Shown: in pieces, positions 35,503 to 41,716 of the stretch
Position numbering within the stretch: the first letter of the stretch is position 1
How the letters are laid out: the number at the start of each line of letters is the position of its first letter
Assembly (NCBI GenBank): GCA_002361655.1
Contig: DETM01000023.1
Location: 25,595-67,310 of the forward strand
DNA: 41,716 bases
Direction of reading: 5' to 3'
Source: Prevotella sp. UBA3288
GTDB taxonomy: Bacteria; Bacteroidota; Bacteroidia; Bacteroidales; Bacteroidaceae
The notes under the pieces: model-generated
The model's input: only the letters and a program-made list of their open reading frames with translations
Database searches by the model: none
Told to the model about the DNA's origin: nothing
Translations under genes and position numbers: made by a program

Positions 35503-35940
35503 ATGTTTCAGATAGACCGTTCATACATAGACCATGTGACCCTGGAAACACTCCAGGGTCACATTTGGGATATACGTACTGACTATAAAGACGATCCTAC
35601 ACTACCGAAACTGTCTTACTACCACATTGACAGCGAGGAGACTTTTGAGACATATCTTGAGCAGAAACAGAAATTCGAGGACTTCAAGGAGGCGTGGTAT
35701 AAATATCGCCTGCTCATCTTCGGACTGGCTTTTGCCATACCTGTCGCATCGTTCAGCCTTTTCGTCAAAATCGACGATATGGCTTTCTATGCATATGCCA
35801 CAGGCTTCCTGCTCTGCCTGCTCATCTACGTGATCTACACTCTCATTAAATCAGTCAAAGAAAAAAAGTTCCGCAACAATCCTTGCGAAACTTTCATCAA
35901 GGCGCTGCTCTCTTGGGAACAAGCGCATAAGAATCTTTAA
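35503..35940 (+). CDS. Hypothetical membrane protein downstream of galK
   Basis: 145 residues from ATG 35503, four bases after the galK stop. An overlapping longer frame starting in galK at 35320 would lie inside galK and is rejected. The first 65 residues are hydrophilic and acidic. Two membrane helices follow (LLIFGLAFAIPVASFSLFV and AYATGFLLCLLIYVIYTLI), then a basic tail with one Cys (KEKKFRNNPCETF). I do not recognise the family. A perfect 13-bp hairpin is embedded in codons 11-21. The stop is only three bases from that of the convergent gltD-like gene. Confidence 0.75.
   Translation: MFQIDRSYIDHVTLETLQGHIWDIRTDYKDDPTLPKLSYYHIDSEETFETYLEQKQKFEDFKEAWYKYRLLIFGLAFAIPVASFSLFVKIDDMAFYAYATGFLLCLLIYVIYTLIKSVKEKKFRNNPCETFIKALLSWEQAHKNL
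35534..35564 (+). other. Perfect 13-bp hairpin in the 5' coding region
   Basis: ATGTGACCCTGGA (35534-35546), loop AACAC, and TCCAGGGTCACAT (35552-35564) form a perfect 13-bp stem. It begins 31 nt inside the gene following galK. No T-run follows, so it is not an ordinary terminator; it could be an RNA structure or the operator of a dimeric regulator. Confidence 0.75.
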
Positions 35941-35943
35941 TCG

Positions 35944-37260
35944 TCAGTCCTGCAGCAGTTTCACGGCATCAATATACTGTGCGATGCCCTGAGCCACTTC
36001 CTTGGCCGCTTTCATGGCCAGCACCACAGTCTGAGGACGATGCACCACATCACCTCCGGCAAAGACGCCCTTGCGAGTAGTCATGCCCACCGGACGGTTG
36101 CCCACCTTCACATAGCCCTTCTCGTCGACCTCGATACCCTCTGTGGTCGAGACAATGCGGTTGGCGGGGCGCGAACCAATAGCCAAGAACACACGGTTGA
36201 ATGACTCCAGCCGCTCGCCCTCAGGAGTCATCAGGCGCAACTGCCCAAGACGTCCATTCTCGCCGACGATGAACTCGGTGCACGACGTGTTCCAGTAAAA
36301 CTTTACACCCTCGCTGACAGCTTCCTCATATTCACTGGGGATGGCTGGCATTTCTTCCTGCGTGCGGCGATAGAGCACAGTGACATCGGCACCCAGACGG
36401 ATAGCCGTGCGCGCAGCATCCATGGCCACATTGCCACCACCGATGACAGCAACACGGTCGCCGGCATCGACAGGCACCTTGTCGCGTGTGGTCAAACCTT
36501 CGTTGAACACATTGACCTGATGTAGCAGATAGGTGGCCTGGTTTACCCCTCGCAAATCGTATCCAGGCGTCGTATTCATATTCTGAGGTATCGAAGTGCC
36601 AGTGCCTATAAAGATAGCATCATAGCCCTGGGCAAACAGCGAGTCGATGGTCACACCATTGCGACCGACCGTGGTGTGCAACAGGAAGTCAACACCCAGT
36701 TCGGCTATCTTTGTGATTTCCTTACGGACAATGGCCTTGGGCAGGCGATACTCTGGGATACCATACATCAGCACGCCACCGGCCTCGCCCTCCGACTCGA
36801 ATATGGTCACCTTGAACCCCTGGCGAGCCAGGTCGCCGGCCACCGTCAGTCCGGCAGGACCACTGCCGATGACTGCCACCGTGCCACGATTCTTCTGCGG
36901 CAGACGCTCACGAATCAACTCCATGTCGGTATCGAAGTCGGCCACAAACTGTTCCAACTTGCCAATCTGGATGGGGGCACCTTTCTTGCCTAACACGCAA
37001 CTGCCCTGACACTGCTTCTCATGGGGACAAACACGGCCACAGATGGCAGGCAGGTTGCTACGCTCATTGATAACAGACATCGCCTCACCAAAATTGCCCA
37101 TCGACAAGGCAGCAACAAACTCCGGGATATTGTTCTCTATCGGACAACCCTTGCGGCACTGAGGCACCTTGCAGTGCAGGCAACGCTTCGCTTCGTCAAT
37201 AGCCTCCTTTGTAGTGAATCCTTCATGTACTACCTGAAAATTCTTGTTCTCTTGCTCCAT
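35944..37260 (-). CDS. gltD: Glutamate synthase small-subunit-like NAD(P)H oxidoreductase
   Basis: 438 residues from ATG 37260. The N-terminal adrenodoxin-like iron-sulfur part has the two cysteine groups CLHCKVPQCRKGCP and CGRVCPHEKQCQGSC. The FAD loop is GSGPAGLTVAGDLARQG, the NADPH loop GGGNVAMDAARTAIRLGADVTVLYRR, and the end is FAGGDVVHRPQTVVLAMKAAKE. This matches the glutamate synthase beta subunit and close relatives such as NfnB. The large-subunit gene is not adjacent, so the partner is unknown; the gltD symbol is therefore tentative. In a glutamate synthase it would carry electrons from NADPH to the large subunit. The 3' end is three bases from the convergent gene. Confidence 0.85.
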   Translation of the reverse strand: MEQENKNFQVVHEGFTTKEAIDEAKRCLHCKVPQCRKGCPIENNIPEFVAALSMGNFGEAMSVINERSNLPAICGRVCPHEKQCQGSCVLGKKGAPIQIGKLEQFVADFDTDMELIRERLPQKNRGTVAVIGSGPAGLTVAGDLARQGFKVTIFESEGEAGGVLMYGIPEYRLPKAIVRKEITKIAELGVDFLLHTTVGRNGVTIDSLFAQGYDAIFIGTGTSIPQNMNTTPGYDLRGVNQATYLLHQVNVFNEGLTTRDKVPVDAGDRVAVIGGGNVAMDAARTAIRLGADVTVLYRRTQEEMPAIPSEYEEAVSEGVKFYWNTSCTEFIVGENGRLGQLRLMTPEGERLESFNRVFLAIGSRPANRIVSTTEGIEVDEKGYVKVGNRPVGMTTRKGVFAGGDVVHRPQTVVLAMKAAKEVAQGIAQYIDAVKLLQD

Positions 37261-37290
37261 GCTTCCTCTAACATTTGCTCTTTTCTGGGT

Positions 37291-37299
37291 GCAAAGATA
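37291..37299 (-). promoter_or_regulatory. -7 promoter element for the gltD-like gene
   Basis: The minus strand reads TATCTTTGC, exact consensus, 30 nt upstream of the ATG. It is divergent from the GH25 promoter about 33 bp away. Confidence 0.7.
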
Positions 37300-37331
37300 G
37301 TCATTTTTTCGTAAAAGAGCAATTTATTTTG

Positions 37332-37340
37332 TAATTTTGC
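37332..37340 (+). promoter_or_regulatory. -7 promoter element for the MORN-GH25 gene (very short leader)
   Basis: TAATTTTGC matches the consensus and ends 7 nt before the ATG at 37348, implying a leader of only a few bases. Confidence 0.65.
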
Positions 37341-37347
37341 ACCCAAT

Positions 37348-38583
37348 ATGCGATACATCTTGACATCACTCATTGCGATTATCGTCTGTGGCGCCACTGC
37401 ACAGCACCATCTCAAGCCCCAGGTAAAGGCAGAACTCGAATACTATCTGCAGCGCCATAATGTGCTCGACGAAGGATTCGACATGGTGGCACGCTATGCT
37501 GCCGTGGGCGACTCGTCGTTGGCAGCCTACACACCTCACGGGCCCATATCGCCCTTCGGCTTCTTCTTTAAATGGAAAGACATCAAACGCGAGGGTAAAT
37601 GCATACTCTTCGATTGTCAGCACCGTTTCATCATCGGCACATTCCATGCCGACACACTCGTCAGCGGACTACGGTTTGACTCCATCGGCACTTATGCCGG
37701 CCAGTTCAATCGCTGTATGGAGGCCGACGGACACGGTTCCTATATACGCCCCAACCACTCGTTCTACGAAGGCCACTGGGAGAATGACCGGCGCAACGGC
37801 TTCGGTTTTTGTATCTATCAAGACAACTTGAAGGCCGGAGTGTGGCGCAACGACCAGTTCCAAGGAGAGCGCGTCAACTACCACAGCGATCGCATTTATG
37901 GTATCGACATTTCGCGCTACCAGCACGAAAAGGGGCGCAAGCGCTTTCACATCAACTGGCGAGACATGCGCATCACCAGCCTCGGGCGGCGCATCAGCCA
38001 GGAGCGCATCACGGGCGATGTCGACTACCTTGTATCCTTCGTCTATGTCAAAGCCACAGAGGGCATATCTATCTTCAACCGCCACTTCCCTGCCGACTAT
38101 GAGAACTGCCGTCGCAGAGGCATCCCTGTGGGGGCCTACCATTTCTTCTCAACCAAGCAGACGCCCAAGGAGCAAGCCACCCACTTCCTCAGTAATGCCC
38201 GATTCCAGCGTGGCGACTTGCCGCCGATGCTCGACGTCGAGCCAAGCGATGCACAAATCAGGCTGATGGGCGGACAGGAGGTGATGTTCCGCAACATTCG
38301 CATATGGCTCAACATAGTTGAGCGACGCACAGGGGCACGCCCCATACTCTATGTCAACCAGCGCTTTGTCAACACCTGGCTCGACCTGGCCCCTGACCTG
38401 AAACGCGATTACCTGTTCTGGATTGCACGCTATGGCGAATACAAACCTGATGTCCACCTGGCTTTCTGGCAGATGAGTGACAATGGCAGGGTGTCGGGCA
38501 TCACACCGGAGGTGGACATCGATGCCTTCAACGGCTACGAGGGGCAATGGAAAGAATTTCTGCGCGAGCACTGTATCAAATAG
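37348..38583 (+). CDS. Secreted MORN-repeat / GH25 lysozyme fusion
   Basis: 411 residues from ATG 37348 with a signal peptide (MRYILTSLIAIIVCGATAQ). After a region of unknown fold, residues about 115-180 hold MORN-like repeats (YAGQFNRCMEADGHGSY, YEGHWENDRRNGFGF, AGVWRNDQFQGER). A GH25 muramidase domain fills the rest: GIDISRYQ with Asp187, FVYVKATEG, GAYHFFS, MLDVEP with Asp296 and Glu298, and FWQMSDNG leading to VDIDAFNG. GH25 enzymes cleave the beta-1,4 link between MurNAc and GlcNAc, so a cell-wall remodelling or antibacterial role is expected outside the inner membrane. MORN repeats often bind lipids or proteins; their role with GH25 is not known to me. It has its own promoter. Confidence 0.9.
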   Translation: MRYILTSLIAIIVCGATAQHHLKPQVKAELEYYLQRHNVLDEGFDMVARYAAVGDSSLAAYTPHGPISPFGFFFKWKDIKREGKCILFDCQHRFIIGTFHADTLVSGLRFDSIGTYAGQFNRCMEADGHGSYIRPNHSFYEGHWENDRRNGFGFCIYQDNLKAGVWRNDQFQGERVNYHSDRIYGIDISRYQHEKGRKRFHINWRDMRITSLGRRISQERITGDVDYLVSFVYVKATEGISIFNRHFPADYENCRRRGIPVGAYHFFSTKQTPKEQATHFLSNARFQRGDLPPMLDVEPSDAQIRLMGGQEVMFRNIRIWLNIVERRTGARPILYVNQRFVNTWLDLAPDLKRDYLFWIARYGEYKPDVHLAFWQMSDNGRVSGITPEVDIDAFNGYEGQWKEFLREHCIK

Positions 38584-38651
38584 TATTTCAAATGAATACA
38601 GTACAAGAAGTGGAAGCAGCCAAAGAAATATAAAAGAAATGATGTCAAACA

Positions 38652-38684
38652 TTTGCTGTTCTCCAAAATAATAAGTAACTTTGC
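38652..38684 (+). promoter_or_regulatory. Promoter for the DUF4491-rlmH unit
   Basis: -33 TTTG at 38652-38655, a 20-nt spacer, and -7 TAACTTTGC at 38676-38684. The DUF4491 ATG follows 56 nt later. The preceding 68 nt after the GH25 stop contain no clear terminator. Confidence 0.75.
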
Positions 38685-38740
38685 AACCCAGTTCAAAAAA
38701 CACAAACAAAACTCTGGTACAACAATTGATAATCGAGAAT

Positions 38741-39109
38741 ATGCATTTCACTGGAATCATCATTGCCGTCAGTACTTTCCTGATTATAGGCTTCTTCCAT
38801 CCCATCGTCATCAAGGCGGAGTATCACACCGGCACCAGACTCTGGTGGCTCTTCCTTATCATCGGCGTGGCTTGCATTGCCGGGGCTCTGTTTATCGAGA
38901 ACGACATCCTCTCAGCACTCATCGGGGTGCTGGGTGCCTCTTCGCTCTGGAGCATCGGCGAACTCTTCTCGCAGAAGAAGCGCGTGGAGAAGGGCTGGTT
39001 TCCCATGAACCCCCGCCGTCGCCACGAGTACAGCAAGATTGACAAGAACGAGACTCTCTGCCCAGTACACCACGGTCGCAGCATCTATGCCGTAGACGAT
39101 GAAGACTGA
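38741..39109 (+). CDS. DUF4491 family membrane protein
   Basis: 122 residues from ATG 38741. An in-frame extension to 38681 would overlap the -7 element and adds no conserved sequence. The N-terminus MHFTGIIIAVSTFLIIGFFHPIV, then KAEYHTGTRLWWLF, a second and third hydrophobic stretch, and WSIGELFSQKKRVEKGWFPMNPRR match DUF4491, a small Bacteroidota membrane family. Three helices and a basic cytosolic tail with a late Cys-His pair (LCPVHHG) are visible. Function is unknown. The last 11 nt overlap rlmH, so the two genes are probably translated from one message. Confidence 0.87.
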   Translation: MHFTGIIIAVSTFLIIGFFHPIVIKAEYHTGTRLWWLFLIIGVACIAGALFIENDILSALIGVLGASSLWSIGELFSQKKRVEKGWFPMNPRRRHEYSKIDKNETLCPVHHGRSIYAVDDED

Positions 39110-39569
39110 ATTACTGCTCGTGGGGCGCACCACCGACAAACATTTTCTGGCGGCCATCGAAGACTATGCCGAGCGCATAAGCCACTATATGCCTTTCAGC
39201 ATCAACGTCATAGCCGAACTGAAAAACACGAAGAATCTTTCGGCAGAGCAACAGAAACAGGCCGAGGGAGAACTCATCATGAAGCACTTTCACCCCGGCG
39301 ACACCGTGGTGCTGCTCGATGAGCACGGCAAAGAAATGCGAAGTGTGGAGTTCGCACACTGGCTGGAACAGAAAAGGAATACGGCCCGCCGACTGTTGTT
39401 TGTCATCGGCGGACCGTATGGATTCTCACCTGCCGTCTATGCGCGCGCCAACGAGCAGGTCTCATTGTCAAAAATGACATTCTCACATCAGATGGTGCGC
39501 CTCATCGTCACCGAACAGATCTACCGAGCCTGCACCATCATACGGGGCGAGCCTTATCACCACGAGTAA
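39099..39569 (+). CDS. rlmH: 23S rRNA (pseudouridine1915-N3)-methyltransferase RlmH
   Basis: 156 residues from ATG 39099, starting 11 nt inside the DUF4491 gene. SPOUT methyltransferase motifs near the C-terminus are diagnostic: LLDEHGKEMRSVEFAHWL, LLFVIGGPYGFSPAVYARA and LSKMTFSHQMVRLIVTEQIYRAC, then GEPYHHE. The E. coli homologue is 155 residues, so the length fits. It methylates pseudouridine 1915 in helix 69 of 23S rRNA on assembled ribosomes. The stop abuts directly the stop of the convergent metallopeptidase gene, with no base between. Confidence 0.97.
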   Translation: MKTELLLVGRTTDKHFLAAIEDYAERISHYMPFSINVIAELKNTKNLSAEQQKQAEGELIMKHFHPGDTVVLLDEHGKEMRSVEFAHWLEQKRNTARRLLFVIGGPYGFSPAVYARANEQVSLSKMTFSHQMVRLIVTEQIYRACTIIRGEPYHHE

Positions 39570-40448
39570 TCAGAGGTCTTCGTAGTTGCCCACAAAGGTT
39601 GTGGTCTGCATGTTTCCTGTCTCAAAGCCGCGCTTCAGCCAACGCTTGCGCTGTTCGCTCGTGCCATGGGTGAATGACTCCGGCTGCGAATAGCCCTGAG
39701 CCTTCTTCTGCAGCCAGTCGTCGCCGATAGCCTTCGCCAGTTCGAGACCCTTCTCCATGTCGCCATACTCGAGCGAATGGTTCTTGGCATCCTCATAGTG
39801 TGCCCATACGCCGGCATAGTAGTCGGCCAGCAGTTCCAGACGGACACTCACCTGATTGGCACGCGTCTTGTCCAACTGGCTCATCTGCTGATGGGCTTTG
39901 TTCAAGATGCCAAGCGAATATTCCACGTGGTGACCTATCTCGTGAGCAATGACATATGCATAGGCAAAGGTGTTGCCCTGTACACCCAGTTGCCGCTTCA
40001 TCTCAGTAAAAAACGACAAGTCGACATACAGTTTCTGGTCGCCCGAGCAGTAGAAAGGTCCAACGGCAGCCGTTGCCGAGCCACAGGCCGAGTTAACACT
40101 ATTGGTGAAGAGCACTAGCGTAGGGGGCTGATACTCACCCAGCCCATTCTGGCGAAACACCTCCGTCCAGACATCCTCGGTGCTGGCCAGGATCTGAGCA
40201 CACTCTTCTGCCAGTTGCTGCTCTTCTTCTGTGAACTCGCGCTGCCCGGCAGGCGTCTCCGTCTGCATCGACAGCCCTCCGTTCTGCACCACGTTTGTCA
40301 CCACATCACCCAGATTGCCCCCTGACATAAATGTCATGAGGGCAATGATGATGATACCGCCAATGCCGCCAATGCCGGCTTTGGCACCTGTGCTCAGACC
40401 GCGGCGATCCTCCACATTCGTACTCTTTCTTCTTCCGTCAAGTCTCAT
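39570..40448 (-). CDS. ypfJ: YpfJ-like neutral zinc metallopeptidase
   Basis: 292 residues from ATG 40448. A basic N-terminus (MRLDGRRKSTNVEDRRG) is followed by a glycine-rich membrane helix (GIGGIGGIIIIALMTFM). Then comes the peptidase-like domain with the zinc motif in VIAHEIGHHVE, preceded by SACGSATAAVGPFYCSGDQKLYVDLSF and followed by RLELLADYYAGVW and the HGTSEQRKRWLKRGFE end. This is the pattern of the zinc-dependent YpfJ/KPN_02809 family, whose substrates are not known. It is anchored in the inner membrane with the domain outside. It follows thrS, 44 nt away, across an ATTGAGA-type repeat. Confidence 0.92.
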   Translation of the reverse strand: MRLDGRRKSTNVEDRRGLSTGAKAGIGGIGGIIIIALMTFMSGGNLGDVVTNVVQNGGLSMQTETPAGQREFTEEEQQLAEECAQILASTEDVWTEVFRQNGLGEYQPPTLVLFTNSVNSACGSATAAVGPFYCSGDQKLYVDLSFFTEMKRQLGVQGNTFAYAYVIAHEIGHHVEYSLGILNKAHQQMSQLDKTRANQVSVRLELLADYYAGVWAHYEDAKNHSLEYGDMEKGLELAKAIGDDWLQKKAQGYSQPESFTHGTSEQRKRWLKRGFETGNMQTTTFVGNYEDL

Positions 40449-40453
40449 AGTCG

Positions 40454-40492
40454 AATTCTCAATTGGTAATTTTCAATTCACAATTCTCAATT
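40454..40492 (-). repeat. ATTGAGA-type intergenic heptad repeat (copy 3)
   Basis: On the minus strand: ATTGAGA, ATTGTGA, ATTGAAA, then ATTACCA and ATTGAGA. It fills almost the whole gap between the thrS stop and the ypfJ start. Confidence 0.75.
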
Positions 40493-41716
40493 CTAAAAGT
40501 CCTTAGTCTGCTCAGCCACTTCGGCGTTAATCTTATCGATAAACTCCTGAACGGGCATGGTACGCTGTTCGCCACCACCCTGCTGGCGCATGGAGACAAG
40601 ACCCTCTGCGGCTTCTTTCTCACCCACGATAACCATAAAGGGAATACGCTTCAACTCGTTGTCGCGTATCTTACGACCCAATTTCTCGTTGCGCAGGTCT
40701 ATCGAGCCACGTACGCCCTGCTCACTGAACTGGTCGAGCACCTTCTTGGCATAGTCGTTGTATTTCTCCGACAGCGGCAGCACAACCACCTGCTCGGGTG
40801 TGAGCCACAAGGGGAAGTGGCCTGCGGTGTGCTCAATGAGTACGGCAGTGAAACGCTCCAGTGATCCGAAGGGGGCACGGTGTATCATCACCGGTGTCTT
40901 CTTTTGGTTGTCCTCGTCGGTATATTCCAGTTGGAAACGCTTCGGTAGATTGTAGTCCACCTGGATGGTGCCCAACTGCCAGCGACGACCGATGGCATCT
41001 TTGATCATGAAGTCGAGTTTAGGACCATAAAAGGCAGCCTCGCCATATTCCACCTTGGCAGGCAGGCCCTTCTCTTGACATGCCTCCTGGATGGCACGTT
41101 CTGCCAAAGCCCAGTCCTCGTCAGTTCCGACGTATTTCTCGTGGTTATTGGGATCACGCAGCGAAATCTGGGCCTCGAAATTGAATCCGAAAGCCGACAA
41201 TACCACGTTGATGATATCCATCACGTTGAGGAACTCTTGCTTCACCTGGTCAGGACGACAAAACAGGTGGGCATCGTCTTGAGTGAACGAACGCACACGA
41301 GTCAATCCGTGCAACTCGCCTGACTGCTCATAGCGATAGACCGTGCCGAACTCTGCGATGCGCAAGGGCAGGTCTTTGTATGAACGGGGTTTCCACGCGA
41401 AGATTTCACAGTGGTGGGGACAGTTCATCGGCTTCAGCATGTATTCCTCGTCCTCCTCTGGGGTGTGAATGGGCTGGAACGAGTCCTTTCCATAATGATC
41501 CCAGTGACCAGAGGTGACATAGAGATTCTTTGAACCGATATGCGGAGTGATGACCTCCTGATAGCCGTAGCGTTTCTGCACACGGCGCAGATGGTCTTGC
41601 AGACGCAGACGCATATCAGTGCCCTTGGGCAACCAGATGGGCAAGCCCTTGCCGACCTTGTCGGAGAACATAAAGAGTTCCATTTCCTTGCCAATCTTAC
41701 GGTGGTCGCGCTTCTT
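40493..41716 (-). CDS. thrS: Threonyl-tRNA synthetase, 5'-truncated by window edge
   Basis: 407 residues are visible. The frame is open to base 41716 ([11 protein letters not shown] before MELFMFS), so the true start, with the TGS and editing domains, lies beyond the window. Full ThrRS is about 640 residues. Class II catalytic motifs are present: [11 protein letters not shown], motif 2 [30 protein letters not shown], zinc Cys in MNCPHHC, motif 3 [11 protein letters not shown], then the anticodon-binding domain ([17 protein letters not shown] to [12 protein letters not shown]). It charges tRNA-Thr in the cytosol. It is upstream of ypfJ on the same strand. Confidence 0.97.
   Translation of the reverse strand, partial: KKRDHRKIGKEMELFMFSDKVGKGLPIWLPKGTDMRLRLQDHLRRVQKRYGYQEVITPHIGSKNLYVTSGHWDHYGKDSFQPIHTPEEDEEYMLKPMNCPHHCEIFAWKPRSYKDLPLRIAEFGTVYRYEQSGELHGLTRVRSFTQDDAHLFCRPDQVKQEFLNVMDIINVVLSAFGFNFEAQISLRDPNNHEKYVGTDEDWALAERAIQEACQEKGLPAKVEYGEAAFYGPKLDFMIKDAIGRRWQLGTIQVDYNLPKRFQLEYTDEDNQKKTPVMIHRAPFGSLERFTAVLIEHTAGHFPLWLTPEQVVVLPLSEKYNDYAKKVLDQFSEQGVRGSIDLRNEKLGRKIRDNELKRIPFMVIVGEKEAAEGLVSMRQQGGGEQRTMPVQEFIDKINAEVAEQTKDF

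Noticed and set aside
35534..35564. The 13-bp hairpin as an intrinsic terminator for galK
   Set aside because: No T-run follows and the coding frame continues intact through it.
38149..38814. A 221-residue minus-strand frame with hydrophobic stretches
   Set aside because: It covers the GH25 catalytic domain and the DUF4491 promoter in antisense; no start signal and no motif.

Overview
The window looks like chromosomal core DNA of a Bacteroidota bacterium, most likely of the Prevotellaceae (Prevotella sensu lato). The evidence is: (i) at least a dozen genes are preceded by the Bacteroidota-type -7 element TAnnTTTGC, several with a -33 TTTG box 19-20 bp upstream, and no Shine-Dalgarno sequences are obvious; (ii) gene families largely confined to or typical of this phylum occur (DUF4301, DUF4491, the YbiT-like ABC-F protein, the long GDP-fucose synthase); (iii) secreted GH2 and GH28 enzymes are present. 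The genus is an inference. No rRNA, tRNA, insertion sequence, prophage or CRISPR array was seen, and no gene-free stretch exceeds about 220 bp.

Layout. 1-5157 (+): 3' part of yebC, a secreted GH2 glycosidase, a TSCPD-domain protein, and a copper-type P1B ATPase that lacks its nucleotide-binding domain. A long inverted repeat (bidirectional terminator) separates these from 5321-10517 (-): a GH28-GH2 glycan-degradation operon and rmuC. 10632-15549 (+): a RelA/SpoT homologue with a degenerate hydrolase domain, a KdgK-like sugar kinase and DUF4301. 15518-16198 (-): phosphoglycolate phosphatase-like HAD. 16287-23402 (+): a probable operon mltG-glnS-TPR-dedA-manC-fcl with several 4-nt start/stop overlaps. 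23434-25508 (-): menA-nspC. 25585-26226 (+): HD-domain protein. 26199-27816 (-): Sfp-type PPTase, RluA-type pseudouridine synthase and an unannotated 52-aa membrane protein. 28034-33123 (+): a probable gene remnant, an ABC-F protein, grpE-dnaJ-folC. 33219-35940 (+): galM-galK and a small membrane protein. 35944-37260 (-): glutamate-synthase small-subunit-like oxidoreductase. 37348-39569 (+): MORN-GH25 lysozyme, DUF4491, rlmH. 39570-41716 (-): thrS (5' end beyond the window) and a YpfJ-like zinc metallopeptidase.

Functional themes. GH28, two GH2 enzymes, KdgK and galM/galK fit a bacterium that degrades pectin-like and galactose-containing glycans. manC and fcl make GDP-mannose and GDP-fucose for surface glycans. 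MltG and the GH25 protein act on peptidoglycan. GrpE/DnaJ, ABC-F, RlmH, RluA, GlnS and ThrS are proteome and translation housekeeping.

I did not find a convincing wholly new multi-gene system. The most unusual signals are enzymes that have lost a specific catalytic part while staying intact as open reading frames: the P-type ATPase without an N-domain, the ABC-F protein in which one of the two composite ATP sites is lost in a coherent way, and the RSH protein without hydrolase residues. Others are an interlocked divergent promoter, a 9-nt in-frame minisatellite in nspC, a decayed gene with its promoter still intact, and a 52-aa membrane protein that overlaps both neighbours.
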